Assembly: GCA_918807975.1 (NCBI GenBank) | Contig: OU964922.1 | Coordinates: 2,914,001-2,978,000 of the forward strand | DNA length: 64,000 nt | Reading direction: 5' to 3' | From: Aplidium turbinatum | Taxonomy: Eukaryota; Chordata; Ascidiacea; Aplousobranchia; Polyclinidae | Shown: piece by piece, positions 58,001-63,984 of the stretch | Position numbering within the stretch: position 1 is the first letter of the stretch | Layout: every line of letters begins with the position of its first letter | Program-made: the position numbers and the translations under genes | Notes under the pieces: generated by a model | The model's database searches: none | What the model saw: only the letters and a program-made list of their open reading frames with translations | What the model was told of the DNA's origin: nothing

Positions 58001-61000
58001 CTACTGGATTTGAATCCAACGGTTGCAAAGTTGTTGAAATGTTTTTGTTTGGAAAAATTGAAGGGCATGCATTAAAGTTTAAATTGAGACGTGTGGCATG
58101 ACCCATGTCAAATTGAAAAAGATTTTGAAAATCTGTTTCCTTGAAATGGAGTCGCCATATTGTGCTGGACTCTGTTGATCCTGGCCACACTCTTGTGGTG
58201 TTTACAGACTTGTTCCATTTCTTTTTTATGGTACGATTTTATGGAAAATGGAACAAAGAAATTTTATCAGTAGCCTAGAAGAACTGCCAGATGAGCAGTT
58301 ATATACGGTACAACACACCGAATTGGCATGATGAGTACCAAATTGTAACAGGAAGCTTAGTTTACTCACACAGCACTGGGGAAGAATGCATATTGAGATA
58401 CCGGTATAGGCCTACTTGTCTAGCCAATACACAATCACAAATTGAAATACATGAGTAAATACTGAGACTGGTAGGTAGGCCCATCGTGCACACAGCACAG
58501 GATGCAGCACTGACTAATCATGAAGTAAAAAATAAATGCAAATCTCTGCAACCCTTGACTGTCTGAACCTCTTGCTGTTAAGTACCATCAAAACTATACA
58601 GTATTGTGGCACTGAAGGAAAATAATGGCATTTGTTTGTTTCTTGCTGTTTCCTATCGTGCCCACAGCACTGACTAATCATGAAGTAAAAAATAAATGCA
58701 AATCTCTGCAACCCTTGACTGTCTGAACCTCTAGCTGTTAAATACCATCAAAACTATGCAAACACTGCAAGGTCTAGCCCAAAATGTTTAGGTGAAACGT
58801 CCAATAAAAAGTTTAGTGTAGTCTGTAAAATGATGTAAGCTAGCACCAAGGCTACAATAAACTAAATCTGAACTTCAATTGTAACTTGGAATAATCTTAT
58901 GCACTGCTGCAAACGCATGCCACGTACCTAAAACAAGCAAACTATTTGTCCAGCAATACTCGCATGACGTCACCCGAGAAAATTTTTTATTTCGACAACA
59001 GTTCATGCGGTGTGTGTTCGAATTACAAAACCAAAACTTTGTTTTAAGATTGCGTGAGAACAAATGAGTATTTTTTCATAAAAACAAGTGCAACGTGTTT
59101 TTGAATATCCCCTTTATGTATTTCAACTCTCAATTTGCATTTGAAAATGGAGTTGTCTGCCCCTTTAAGCGGTGATTAAGACACTATTTCAAAAGTCAAA
59201 ATATAAAATATGATCAACCTTCAAATAAATACCTATTGGTAACAACCTATCAGCATTAAGCAAAAAATGTTAATGGTTATGTATTCCTAGATAATTTTTC
59301 TGTATTGTGTGAAAGTTTGATTGAATTATGTCAAGCCGTTTATGAGTTATTTGCGTTTAAAGTGCTTGTGTCGGACCGACCCCCCCCTCCGCAAGTAAGT
59401 TTGCGAAAAAGGGTCACAGGAAATAGGGTTAATAATTTGCAATAATTACTGTGCAAAGTTGAGTTGTAAAGCAATGGCAATTTCGGCGCGGTCACTGTTT
59501 GTCAGCAGCCAAATTATTATAGTTTGTATTATTATTTTCAGTAATAATTAAAAAATCTCAACATCTTCCGCAGTAGAACCGAATGCTTCATGTGAGTTCT
59601 TGATAATTTTTTTTAAACAAATCAATTGCAGTACTGGACAACCAGGTCACATTTTAATGCAGTAACCCAATATTTCTGTTCCAATTTCGTAAGCGATTAA
59701 AGACCAAGGCAAACAAAGGTTTGAACTAGAATGCCTATGGTAGCCTTCGTGACTATTTGAGGGTGGTAAGATTCTCACATTTTTGTTGTTACTGTTTGGC
59801 GGGTGAGTGTATTAAGTGCAAAGGTACAAGAAAATTATCTCTTCTTTAGCTCGCTTCCATTAAGTAGAAATATCGAAAAGGTCATCTTGGTGACTTCTAT
59901 CTTCTTTCACATGAGACAGGATTGCTTAAATTTCAGGACATGTGATGGAAAGCCAGGTGAGTGTAGCTTCGTCCAGTGCTGCTATACCTTGCATTCCATT
60001 TGGTGTCTTGTAAATGCAACATTCAAGATTGACATGTTTAGCAGTTTATTCCTTCGCGCATTAGCAAGGCCAATGAGGGAGCCAAACCTCACTTGCACAT
60101 GTTGGAATGGAAGCGGTCGAGTCCTGTTCGGATTCTGTTCAACTTAACCCAAGTCGGCCGGAGCATGTCTATACCAGGGAAGCGTGCCACCGGGAGAGGT
60201 ATAAAACCATTAAGTTTGATGTCATTGGCACACCATGCTACATTTTAGGTGTCCTCGATATAATGTGCTTCGCTAATGATATGATCACTGAATGGTTGTA
60301 ATAATTCCGCGGAAGTTGGTACAAAGGGTTGTCGAGGATTCCTGAGGTGGGACGTTGATTTTTGCGTGGAGCAGGTGATTGGGATCTTCTGCCCGGTGAA
60401 CCAGATGTATAACGGCTCTCTTAGCAGGTTGGATACCTGCAAGGATGGATAGGTACTCTGTTGGAGCTGGGCGCAGGCATCCTGTCACAGTTCGCAATGC
60501 GTCGTTGATTGGTGGGTCGATAAGGCGAGTGTGGGCTTCAGGCAGGGGCTCAGTATTTAGTAGTGGAGCGAATCAAAGCTGCGCAAGGTGTCAGCGCCTC
60601 CACCCCACGTTGTGCCTGCCAAGTGTTTTAGCAAGGCGACGCGAGGTGTCAGTTTTTTGTGTAGTGATTGTGATTGGTGACGTTATGTGAGTGACTTGTC
60701 AAGCGTATCCCAAAGTATGTTGGCTCTGGACAAGAATGCAGCAGAGTGCAGCAGCTATTGCCTTGTACCACTAGTGTGATTATCCAAATTGTACATGATG
60801 CACTTTTATGGTAGTAAACGTTGCGTATACACCTGCGTTGTCATACTCTCGACTCACAATTTTCAAGCCAAGTTTCAAAAGCACCTCTGCTTTTGTACAA
60901 TGCCTGGTCGATACCTACGTCGATACTATGTAGTTTTTTTTATTTATTTTTCCGTCATGGACGTCCTAGAGCAGGGCTTCTCAAACTATGGGTCGCGACC

Positions 61001-63984
61001 CCAAATGGGGTCGCGTAATGAAATTTTGGGATCGTATGAAATAGTTTAATTTAGTCTAGTGCCGGTAGGTTGTAGTCTTGCCATGATGTCAATTGACCGC
61101 AACCGTCGGTGTGAAAAGTCGAACAATAAAATATAACCAAACGTAACTCTTCAAGGAAGAAACTGCAACATTTTTACTTGTAAAGATAAAATTGAAGCTT
61201 TTATTAAAAAGCTTACAATGTGGAAAAATAGGTCAGAAAATGGTAATTTGAAAATGCTTGCTGCTACAGATGATTATTCAGCTAACAATAACTTGTCCAA
61301 TCTCTTGATTGTCATGGTCATAGTTGATCATTTGAATAACCTTCATGCATACTTTCGGAAATACTTTTCTACCGATTCAGGAAAAGAGAGTTGGATTCGT
61401 GAACCATTCGTAAGCAAACTGTCAGATGTCACACACCTGCCATTAAAAGCCCAGGAAGAGTTTGCAGATTTATCAAGTGACAAAAGTTTAGAACTTATAT
61501 TTTCAAAACAGACTTTATGTGGTTTTTGGATAAGCACAAGGAATGAATACCCAAACCTTTCTGACCTAGCCCTTGACAAACTCTTGCTTTTTTGCACAAC
61601 ATATTTATGTGAAGCGGCATTCTCAAAACTCACCACCAATCCACCATCAAGTGTAAAAACCGATCCTCTCTGGAAACTGTTAAAGATGCTCTTCGCTCTG
61701 CTTTGTCATGTATCATTCCACGAATGGATCACTAGTGCAAGAAACATCAAGCGCATCCATCCCGTTAAATGATTTGTTTTTGTTCACTTTTCATCTTGTT
61801 AGCGGATTTTTTTGTGATTCGTGAATTGGGTGCATTTGTATTGTTTTGTTATAGTCTTAATTAAGGTCTGATTACACTGGACAACATCAAATTTATTCCT
61901 CAAATGAAAATATATGACCTAGACTAACTTTGGGATGCTGATTTCAAATCTGACCTCAGATTTATCCTATCATGTCAAGTTTGTGAGATATGATAACAGC
62001 AAATTGTTACTTTTGCCAAAAGTGTAGGCTAAGGTTTGACGTTACGTTTATTACACATACACATTGTGCTGCATCCAGAAATCCAGGCCATGGGGTGCAT
62101 AATAGCTGAAATACATCTACAAACTACAATTTTGATACTAATTTGTTTTGGAAGCAACATTATTAACAAAGCAATAATATCAAGCTAAAAGTGAAGCTAA
62201 AAGTAAGTAATTGACCCCCCTGTCTATGTTTTGCATGAAATAACAAAGATTTAAGAAGGCTTATGGCAATGCTTGTCCAGTAATCTTATTTAAGCTATTT
62301 TGGCCTGTCTAACACTAACCTTTCACTATGGCACTGCATATGTTGGTGGTAAACGGTACGCCAAATCTTTCATTTTTGGCAAAAACAAGATATTTTTATT
62401 ATCATATCCCAAAAATGTGATGCGTTAGAAAAAATCTAAGGCCAGATTTGGATTCAGCATGGCCACATTAGTCTACTAAGCAAACTTGAAACGAGCAAGG
62501 ATTAAAAAATAAGTTGTAAAATGTTGCCCAGTGTTATTCGTTTGTTAATTCTTGTTTTAATTCGTTGCTTTTTTTCATGTTTCATTGTTGTTGTTTTCAT
62601 GCTCCTTTCGATATTGTTTTACTTTTTTAGTAAGAGAATTATAAAGTAAGCCAAAAAGAACCGAAAAAAATTGAGACAAAAGAGCTAACTCCGTTTTAAT
62701 GTCATTAACGTGGATGTCCCCATAATGGGGTCGCATAGAAATATATTTTTCGGAATGGGGTCGCAGAACAAAAAAGTTTGAGAAGCCCTGTCCTAGAGAA
62801 CGGTTCTCTTTGTTATTTTGCAATTTGGACGTATCGAAATGTTTTGGTGTCTGCCTCATAGATGAAAAATAATAGCAGTTCGTGCATGACCAGGCATCAG
62901 CACGCCAAACTTCATACAACAAATTAGACAGAAGCTGAAATAAGACAGAGAATCAGGCATTACGTCAAAGCTCAGATATTTTGTTGATATGAAACAGAAG
63001 GCTGCTAAGTTTTAAAATAAATGGATTCTTTATTACTAGAAAAGCTGTTCTTGTTTTCAAGCCACACTTATTATTTGTGTCAGCGAGGGCAAGGTCTTCA
63101 TGTATTGGCAAAAACTACATTCAAAATCAAAATTCCTTTTTGATTGGAGCTACAAGTAGACTGTAGGCTACAATTAACGCACCCATTCAGTGAACACAAA
63201 TTTAAAACTTTGTTGTGTTTCTGTAGTCGAGTGGAATGAAACCATTGTGGCGTTTCCTTGGAACACTTCTATTCTGGTCGTCTTCCCCACCACTCAAGCA
63301 GGATATTCGGCGACGTCTGAAGCGACTTGTGTGTATCTTCGAGATCGACCTTACAGTTGCTATTATTATTTTTCATTTGTTTTCTTTTTTACAGCTAAGA
63401 CCGCCAAGCAAACTTTCTCTACACTTTCCACAATAGAATCGACCGTTTCAAGTGAGTATTGGGTAGATTCGTTTTCAATTAATCCACCAAAGTTTTAATT
63501 ATTTTTCTGTTATCGTAGTTGAGTGTAACAAAGACACAGCACCATTTCCTTCGGACACTTCTATCATAGTTGGTTGCAGGGATGGTTGCAGTCCGGTCAA
63601 AACAGCATGACCAAGTATCAAGGCAAAGCTAATATAACAATTTGAAATGAAAGAAAGCTTCGTAAAGTTTTCAAACAAAAAATCCTTCGTTATGAAAAAG
63701 GCTACATTATTTTTCCAAAGCCAAACTTGTTACTGTTTATGTCAGTGAGAGTAAGTCCTTTGTTCATTGGTTGTTTTCATTTCAAGTATCTTTTTTTGAT
63801 TTTAGCTTCATGTAGTACCGTGATTTTTACGCAAAGTTAAAACTTTGTTCTGTTTCTGCAGTTCAGTGTAATAAAGACGTTGTTTCGTATTTTTCAAACC
63901 TTTCTATTCTGGTCGTCTTTCCCTCAACTCAAGCAGGATATTCGTCGACGTCTGAAACAAGTTGTGGTAATGACACAGTTAGCG
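28031..63984 (+). CDS. Ig-domain protein with Thr/Ser-rich and tandem Cys modules (partial; possible adhesion receptor)
   Basis: Exons inferred from splice sites and matching phase are 28031-28076 (signal peptide), 40145-40283, 40380-40528 and 44655-44726 (one Ig domain), 47508-47573 (Thr/Ser-rich), then 63227-63984 (module array). All boundaries after the first exon and after the Ig domain are phase 1, which permits exon shuffling. The product would be exported, with the Ig domain at the N-terminus and a mucin-like linker. The repeated module (V.CN....F...T.......AGYSSTSE.SC) faintly resembles Cys/Trp-rich segments before the GAIN domain of adhesion GPCRs. With gene 1 next door this suggests a related receptor, but no 7TM exon is in view. 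The first intron (12 kb) and the 47.6-63.2 kb gap are packed with transposons; exons there may be missed. Confidence 0.6.
28077..28673. other. intron of gene 2, unassigned
   Basis: No repeat or coding signal recognised. Confidence 0.35.
28682..29388. mobile_element. non-autonomous hAT element (MITE)
   Basis: The ends CAGGGGTCGGCAACCTTT and GGTTGCCGACCCCTG form terminal inverted repeats. A perfect 8-bp duplication GTCTAGGG flanks it (28674-28681 and 29389-29396). The 707-bp body has no open frame of note. Intact duplications suggest a fairly young insertion. Confidence 0.92.
28805..28860. mobile_element. 56-bp palindrome with TTAA ends (tiny piggyBac-like MITE or hairpin)
   Basis: Two perfect 21-bp arms (CTTTGAGGACCAATGGTACAC at 28811-28831 and its complement at 28834-28854) are separated by 2 bases, with TTAA at each end. 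TTAA followed by CCCTTTG resembles piggyBac/Looper-type termini. It lies inside the hAT MITE. Confidence 0.55.
29397..29925. other. intron of gene 2, unassigned
   Basis: AT-rich. The last part may be the decayed 5' region of the LINE that follows. Confidence 0.35.
31257..33306 (-). mobile_element. TIR element encoding a widespread uncharacterised protein, inserted in the LINE
   Basis: The left end starts GGGAACACAATTTTTGTTGA and the right end mirrors it (TCAACAAAAATT...TTGTTCCC), giving inverted repeats of about 30 bp with a small gap. Removing the insertion leaves the LINE protein nearly continuous. The minus strand carries a decayed gene at 32896-31640. In order it has a C-x2-C...C-x2-C zinc-type region (FCYICGSF...KVCKQC), GIPMVWREPKDHYTDCYFC, SAIRPVPHS, then KKASELLASRLNEKSLL, and finally MHFLHNHLANFPES with VSDEQGERFYQDLKVMEERY. 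I know this protein architecture from many unannotated invertebrate proteins (cnidarians, aphids). Several frame changes make this copy dead. No clear target duplication was found. Confidence 0.65.
34113..34179 (+). other. 3'-terminal hairpin of the LINE
   Basis: AATGAGAGAGTGC (34113-34125) and GCACTCTCTCATT (34167-34179) pair perfectly over 13 bp around a structured loop. The position at the very end of the element suggests an RNA feature recognised by its own RT. Confidence 0.55.
34186..34720 (-). pseudogene. decayed coding remnant, unknown family
   Basis: The minus strand from 34705 reads MSEKIISFYKQEFQMKIKRD and continues with one stop to a basic stretch ending near 34393. Another frame then gives DLEAEDDVDKEPCTFSMICE and HEWNGNFIFVWMRNTEAY. 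The composition is protein-like and unlike the AT-rich surroundings. I do not recognise the family. Confidence 0.35.
34721..36559. other. intron of gene 2, with possible MITE
   Basis: GTAGGGGAGACTGG at about 35290 followed by repeated GTTTGTT(G/A)GAACA resembles the termini at 45.0-45.6 kb. Minus-strand open frames at 35281-35623 overlap it and show no domain. The rest is unassigned. Confidence 0.35.
36576..37660 (-). pseudogene. decayed transposon-associated gene (PIN/FEN1-like nuclease family)
   Basis: Minus-strand blocks occur in protein order. 37660-37388 has SLVFDGYALIHQLPWPK. 37253-37017 has VTVMADDTDILILLLYH. 37013-36813 has FCLAFSGWDTISCFYETGKV. 36758-36576 has a Cys-rich end (CNCRSAKRLRTSCGCSKKGF). 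The family consensus near the third block is HAFSGCDTTSxxxGxGK; the acidic DDTD and GCDT patterns resemble a PIN/FEN1-type nuclease fold. Proteins of this kind are abundant and repeat-like in several invertebrate genomes. Several frame changes show it is dead. No terminal repeats were identified. Confidence 0.55.
37661..38799. other. intron of gene 2, unassigned
   Basis: No named repeat or exon seen. Confidence 0.35.
38800..38846. mobile_element. hAT terminal fragment
   Basis: GGGTCGCGAGCAAAAAAGTT and TGGGAAGCCCTG match the right end of the hAT element at 60972-62790. The other end was not identified. Confidence 0.6.
38851..38990. repeat. 140-bp imperfect palindrome
   Basis: The left arm (38851-38917) and right arm (38922-38990) are reverse complements with few mismatches. 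The core is GACGTTTCGTCAGTC / GACTGACGAAACGTC. It directly abuts the hAT fragment. It may be a fold-back element. Confidence 0.7.
38991..40144. other. intron of gene 2, unassigned
   Basis: CAGTGGCGTACGC at about 39083 may be a hAT MITE end. The last 40 bases are the pyrimidine-rich acceptor region before 40145. Confidence 0.35.
40145..40283 (+). CDS. gene 2: Ig domain exon A (first Cys strand)
   Basis: Acceptor TTTTTAG, donor AAA|GTGAGT. It encodes PTAWSVTVTLENGVRGEFDK and then AILFCSYSPENGG. The Cys in the LFCSY strand is the first Ig disulfide Cys. Confidence 0.75.
40380..40528 (+). CDS. gene 2: Ig domain exon B (Trp strand)
   Basis: Acceptor TTTTTTGCAG. It encodes VDWLYSTTKSATVRKLIVYD and a strand SLQIKSALIANTG. 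The Trp two residues after the junction is the core Ig Trp. It joins in phase to exon A and to the exon at 44655. Confidence 0.78.
40851..41132. repeat. 282-bp imperfect palindrome in Ig-gene intron
   Basis: GCCGGTTCTTTGAAGTCTCT at the left and AGAGACTTTAAAGAACCGG at the right begin arms that pair through GACCTGGCTATGCTTATTGT. Inner parts (ACTCGTGCGTTGT / ACAACGCACGTGT and CAGTTCATCGCCGTT / AACGGTGATAAACTG) pair too. It is a non-coding fold-back repeat. Confidence 0.7.
41133..42032. other. intron of gene 2, unassigned
   Basis: CAGTGACGATCGGTGAGG near 41689 may be a MITE terminus. Nothing else is recognised. Confidence 0.3.
42455..43516 (-). mobile_element. hAT element with decayed transposase
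   Basis: Both ends read CAGTGGTTCTTAACCTTTTT inward and stay similar for about 70 bp. Subterminal ATTACCCAC motifs repeat near the right end. On the minus strand, below about 43000, a frame reads SESAFSSIVALKSKS and LDLESYLRCAV, like the hAT C-terminal dimerisation region of ZBED-type transposases. The rest of the enzyme is missing. Confidence 0.7.
43700..43722 (+). ncRNA. hammerhead-like core in inverted arm
   Basis: CTGAGGA at 43700-43706, a 4-bp stem GGTC/GGCC closed by GGAA (43707-43718) and GAAA at 43719-43722 are in hammerhead order. The mirror copy is on the minus strand in the left arm (about 42250-42275). Stems I and III could not be assigned with confidence. Confidence 0.3.
43983..44165 (+). 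mobile_element. tRNA-derived SINE, family 3, diverged
   Basis: Resembles the element at 54908-55213: GGTTCGCAGTTGAGAGCTTG, B box GTTCGACTCCA, then GGGCAAGAAATTTTAC and GAGTAATGGGTAG. The A box is degraded and the 3' part is diverged. Confidence 0.65.
44166..44654. other. intron of gene 2 with GC-rich repeat
   Basis: The segment 44310-44470 (CTGGGGGAGCCCCCCAGACC and on) is GC-rich and looks like a dispersed repeat. Overlapping open frames there are by-products of its composition. Confidence 0.4.
44655..44726 (+). CDS. gene 2: Ig domain exon C (second Cys strand)
   Basis: Acceptor TCTTTCACAG. It encodes GFYECRISIPSDGVSMGTYN and VTVL. YEC is the classic final-strand motif with the second disulfide Cys. 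The 72-bp exon is phase 1 to phase 1 and completes a V/I-type Ig fold. Confidence 0.78.
   Translation, partial: DSMNVEFPFQAMGFPWERTMLQY
44727..45670. other. intron of gene 2; probable MITE at about 44995-45600
   Basis: TGGGGTCATCTCGGAC near 45032 and GTCCGAACTATCCCCGG near 45565 are inverted relatives, with further TCCGA.GTATCCCCG copies between them. GTAGGGCAGACCGGGG at the right end resembles the terminus near 35290. Exact ends were not resolved. GACGGCGTCAAC repeats at 44780-44870 form small palindromes. Confidence 0.45.
45671..46532 (+). mobile_element. solo-LTR-like element (fossil), copy A
   Basis: Begins TGTCACGATTTC and ends TTGATTGTGACA, with a perfect 5-bp duplication GCATG on both sides. 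It is clearly related along its length to 51575-52277. TG...CA ends with a 5-bp duplication suit a solo LTR of a gypsy- or BEL-type retrotransposon; a MITE is less likely. No internal region remains. Confidence 0.7.
46538..47507. other. intron of gene 2, unassigned
   Basis: AT-rich. Nothing recognised before the candidate exon at 47508. Confidence 0.35.
47508..47573 (+). CDS. gene 2: probable Thr/Ser-rich exon
   Basis: The 66-bp candidate exon (phase 1-1) encodes TTSTIPTTIITSIAKIDSTV. Its 3' end and donor (GATTCTACCG...GTGAGTATTGG) closely resemble those of the exon at 63395-63451 (GAATCGACCG...GTGAGTATTGG), which supports a duplicated exon. The acceptor (TTTGAAG) is weak. It would form a glycosylated stalk. 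Confidence 0.45.
47574..51180. other. intron of gene 2, largely unassigned
   Basis: Two diverged direct repeats are visible, near 48870 and 49585 (ATCTATCAG.CAG then GCGCC/GTGCC-TTTTTG). A small palindrome core ATTGATTCAACGTCTGCAGACG lies near 49493. No exon is recognised. Coding frames are short and without domains. Confidence 0.35.
51575..52277 (+). mobile_element. solo-LTR-like element (fossil), copy B, in piggyBac
   Basis: Starts TGTCACGATTTC and ends CTTGATTGTGACA, flanked by the 5-bp duplication TCAGC (51570-51574 and 52278-52282). The 703-bp body is related to copy A, with ATAATCA-rich microsatellite inside. It interrupts the 5' part of the piggyBac transposase, so it is younger than the piggyBac insertion. 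Confidence 0.75.
52375..53853 (+). CDS. piggyBac transposase catalytic and zinc-binding region
   Basis: 492 codons are open from the first Met (the frame is open further up, to about 52285). Blocks by residue from this Met: RT.FHNTDETEM start region around 35, YNPNKPAKYG around 155, FDRLYTSIPLA around 220, GGTDIVDQ around 330, zinc motif around 440-490. Intact catalytic residues could still serve as a source of transposase or of domesticated protein if transcribed; no promoter was identified. Confidence 0.9.
   Translation: MSMLKMIIERTNERIQAVRRALPPSVLQDCRYTHFHNTDETEMLSFIGLVYMRGLLGLNHHDTRILFSSITGHPVFGATMGQKRFDFLHACVTFDDAAKRREKWIKDRFAALRDFFEIFNENCGKHVIPDEWLSIDETLYPMRNQIGSKIYNPNKPAKYGLLFKSVNAVRYSFTFALLPYCGKPEDDSSEFYIYGTENVTKHLVTKLQHQVDLQGRNISFDRLYTSIPLAQWLLSHNVTCVGTLQANRKGIPSQVKQTAGRAIYSYKCFWEAEKKKLVLHSYVVKTKSTGLRNVLMLSTLQPLVGTVKGDIKKNPAIYKLYDFTKGGTDIVDQRMAKYSTKTKSKRWTIPAFSYVLDTCRVNASSLLCLNTHSDPRKVNSFDCGWDLAMQLILPQVQRRPTIGLRTVIASKMRIVLGETDRSVTATTSATERKLFPNKSQTRRRCGFCCSEASGPGQKSRKDNANKSKNQCETCGKAVCPEHALQQCPNCQN
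53854..54537. other. piggyBac 3' flank, unassigned
   Basis: AT-rich. Probably includes the piggyBac 3' end, but no terminal repeat was identified. Confidence 0.35.
54908..55213 (+). mobile_element. tRNA-derived SINE, family 3
   Basis: The head resembles a Ser/Leu-type tRNA: A box TGGCCGAGTGGTTAGCGCG and B box GTTCGACTCCAG. The body contains GGGCAAGAAACTTTACGA and GAGTAATGGGTAGTACC, and the tail is GATAAAGATAATAAAACAAA. A diverged copy is at 43983-44165. Confidence 0.85.
55860..56225 (+). repeat. dispersed repeat ending in hairpin
   Basis: About 56065-56140 matches 24305-24380 (TAGC.TCAATAAATCATC). At the end, 56155-56188 and 56193-56225 form a hairpin with arms of about 33 bp around TTCA, built on ATTGATTCAACGTC. 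The same core occurs at 24420 and 49493. Confidence 0.6.
56928..56955 (+). ncRNA. hammerhead-ribozyme-like core
   Basis: CTGATGA at 56928-56934, a 7-bp stem GCCACAC/GTGTGGC (56936-56942, 56945-56951) and GAAA at 56952-56955. Compared with the motif at 591-619 the core and the flanking AGCTCT are the same while the stem sequence differs but still pairs. That is the pattern expected if the structure is kept. Confidence 0.4.
57118..57375 (-). other. decayed frame of the Kolobok-like element
   Basis: The 85-codon minus-strand frame includes RKRIPPDYLTSTPKKARMAL, which looks like a linker of a THAP-type protein. With the THAP remnant upstream (58260-57927) and a piece at 57595-57480 it may be the rest of the same decayed gene. 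Confidence 0.3.
57927..58260 (-). pseudogene. THAP-domain remnant
   Basis: The minus strand reads KKKWNKSVNTTRVWPGSTES and then STIWRLHFKETDFQNLF, which resembles the second half of a THAP domain (CxxHFxxxDF). The Cys before HF is replaced by Arg and the N-terminal CxxxC is not visible. It fits a Kolobok-type second protein. Confidence 0.5.
58514..58760. repeat. tandem duplication, about 160-bp unit
   Basis: The segment from GCACTGACTAATCATGAAGT to TACCATCAAAACTAT occurs twice almost unchanged (about 58505-58602 and 58665-58758), a recent local duplication. Confidence 0.8.
59169..59949. other. intron of gene 2; possible decayed module exon
   Basis: ATCTCAACATCTTCCGCAGT...GAACCGAATGCTTCAT before GTGAGTT (about 59553-59591) resembles the Thr/Ser-rich exon at 63395-63451 and its donor. 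The reading frame closes just upstream, so it may be a dead exon copy. Confidence 0.35.
59950..60520 (-). mobile_element. LINE 3' fragment
   Basis: The minus strand reads TVTGCLRPAPTEYLSILAG with downstream IQPAKRAVIHLVHRAEDPNH, then near 60145-60060 a piece like KLNRIRT. It belongs to the same LINE group as 6430-7060 and keeps the RT C-terminal end only. Confidence 0.7.
60521..60963. other. intron of gene 2, unassigned
   Basis: A GC-richer stretch (60440-60680) may be the upstream part of the LINE fragment on the minus strand. Nothing else is recognised. Confidence 0.35.
60972..62790 (+). mobile_element. hAT transposon with 8-bp target duplication
   Basis: Perfect 16-bp inverted ends CAGGGCTTCTCAAACT / AGTTTGAGAAGCCCTG, flanked by the exact duplication TCCTAGAG (60964-60971, 62791-62798). 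Palindromic GGGTCGCGACCCC follows the left end. Inside is the C-terminal part of a transposase (61218-61772). Length 1819 bp, so it is an internally deleted copy. Exact duplications and ends suggest a recent insertion. Fragments of the same family lie at 780-893 and 38800-38846. Confidence 0.95.
61218..61772 (+). CDS. hAT transposase C-terminal part (ZBED5/SCAND3-like)
   Basis: 184 codons: WIREPFVSKLSD, KAQEEFADLSSDKSLE, FWISTRNEYPNLSDLALDKL and FCTTYLCEAAFSKLT are the ordered C-terminal blocks of the ZBED5/FAM200/SCAND3 hAT group, including the dimerisation motif. The BED finger and most of the RNase H core are missing. The last 40 codons diverge from the family. Confidence 0.85.
   Translation: MWKNRSENGNLKMLAATDDYSANNNLSNLLIVMVIVDHLNNLHAYFRKYFSTDSGKESWIREPFVSKLSDVTHLPLKAQEEFADLSSDKSLELIFSKQTLCGFWISTRNEYPNLSDLALDKLLLFCTTYLCEAAFSKLTTNPPSSVKTDPLWKLLKMLFALLCHVSFHEWITSARNIKRIHPVK
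62799..63226. other. intron before module array
   Basis: From about 63040 the sequence (AAGCCACACTTATTATTTGT and on) is repeated in diverged form at about 63695 (AAGCCAAACTTGTTACTG), so the intron is part of the 635-bp tandem unit of gene 2. Confidence 0.5.
63227..63984 (+). CDS. gene 2: tandem module exon array (continues off window)
   Basis: Three related module exons start at 63227, 63519 and 63862, each after an acceptor ending TAG or CAG, with a Thr/Ser-rich exon at 63395-63451. The first reads VEWNETIVAFPWNTSILVVF, the second VECNKDTAPFPSDTSI, the third VQCNKDVVSYFSNLSILVVF followed by STQAGYSSTSETSC. The third (63862-63984) has a clean GTAAGT donor and is phase 1-1. The second runs into a TGA at 63608 and may be a dead or alternative exon. 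Flanking introns are also duplicated with a period of about 635 bp. Confidence 0.6.

Larger units (their letters stand above)
54542..59164. mobile_element. Kolobok/T2-like DNA transposon with TTAA duplications
   Basis: TTAA (54538-54541) is followed by AGGGGCAG, and the far end reads CTGCCCCT followed by TTAA (59165-59168). TTAAAGG ends with a TTAA target are the signature of the T2/Kolobok group, whose proteins often carry a THAP domain, and a THAP remnant lies inside at 58260-57927. CGTGTGACGTCATG near the left end and GCATGACGTCACCCG near the right are further mirrored parts. The interior has collected a SINE (54908-55213), a dispersed repeat and a hairpin. No transposase core was recognised. 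An alternative is two independent elements whose outer ends happen to match. Confidence 0.55.

Noticed and set aside
59925-59962. 20-bp exon between TTTCAG and GTGAGT reading TCDGKP
   Set aside because: Its length is not a multiple of three, no neighbour fits its phase, and it overlaps the edge of a LINE fragment.
63519-63610. Middle Cys module as a certain coding exon
   Set aside because: It has a good acceptor and family pattern but meets a TGA before any convincing donor, so it is kept only as a possible or dead copy.
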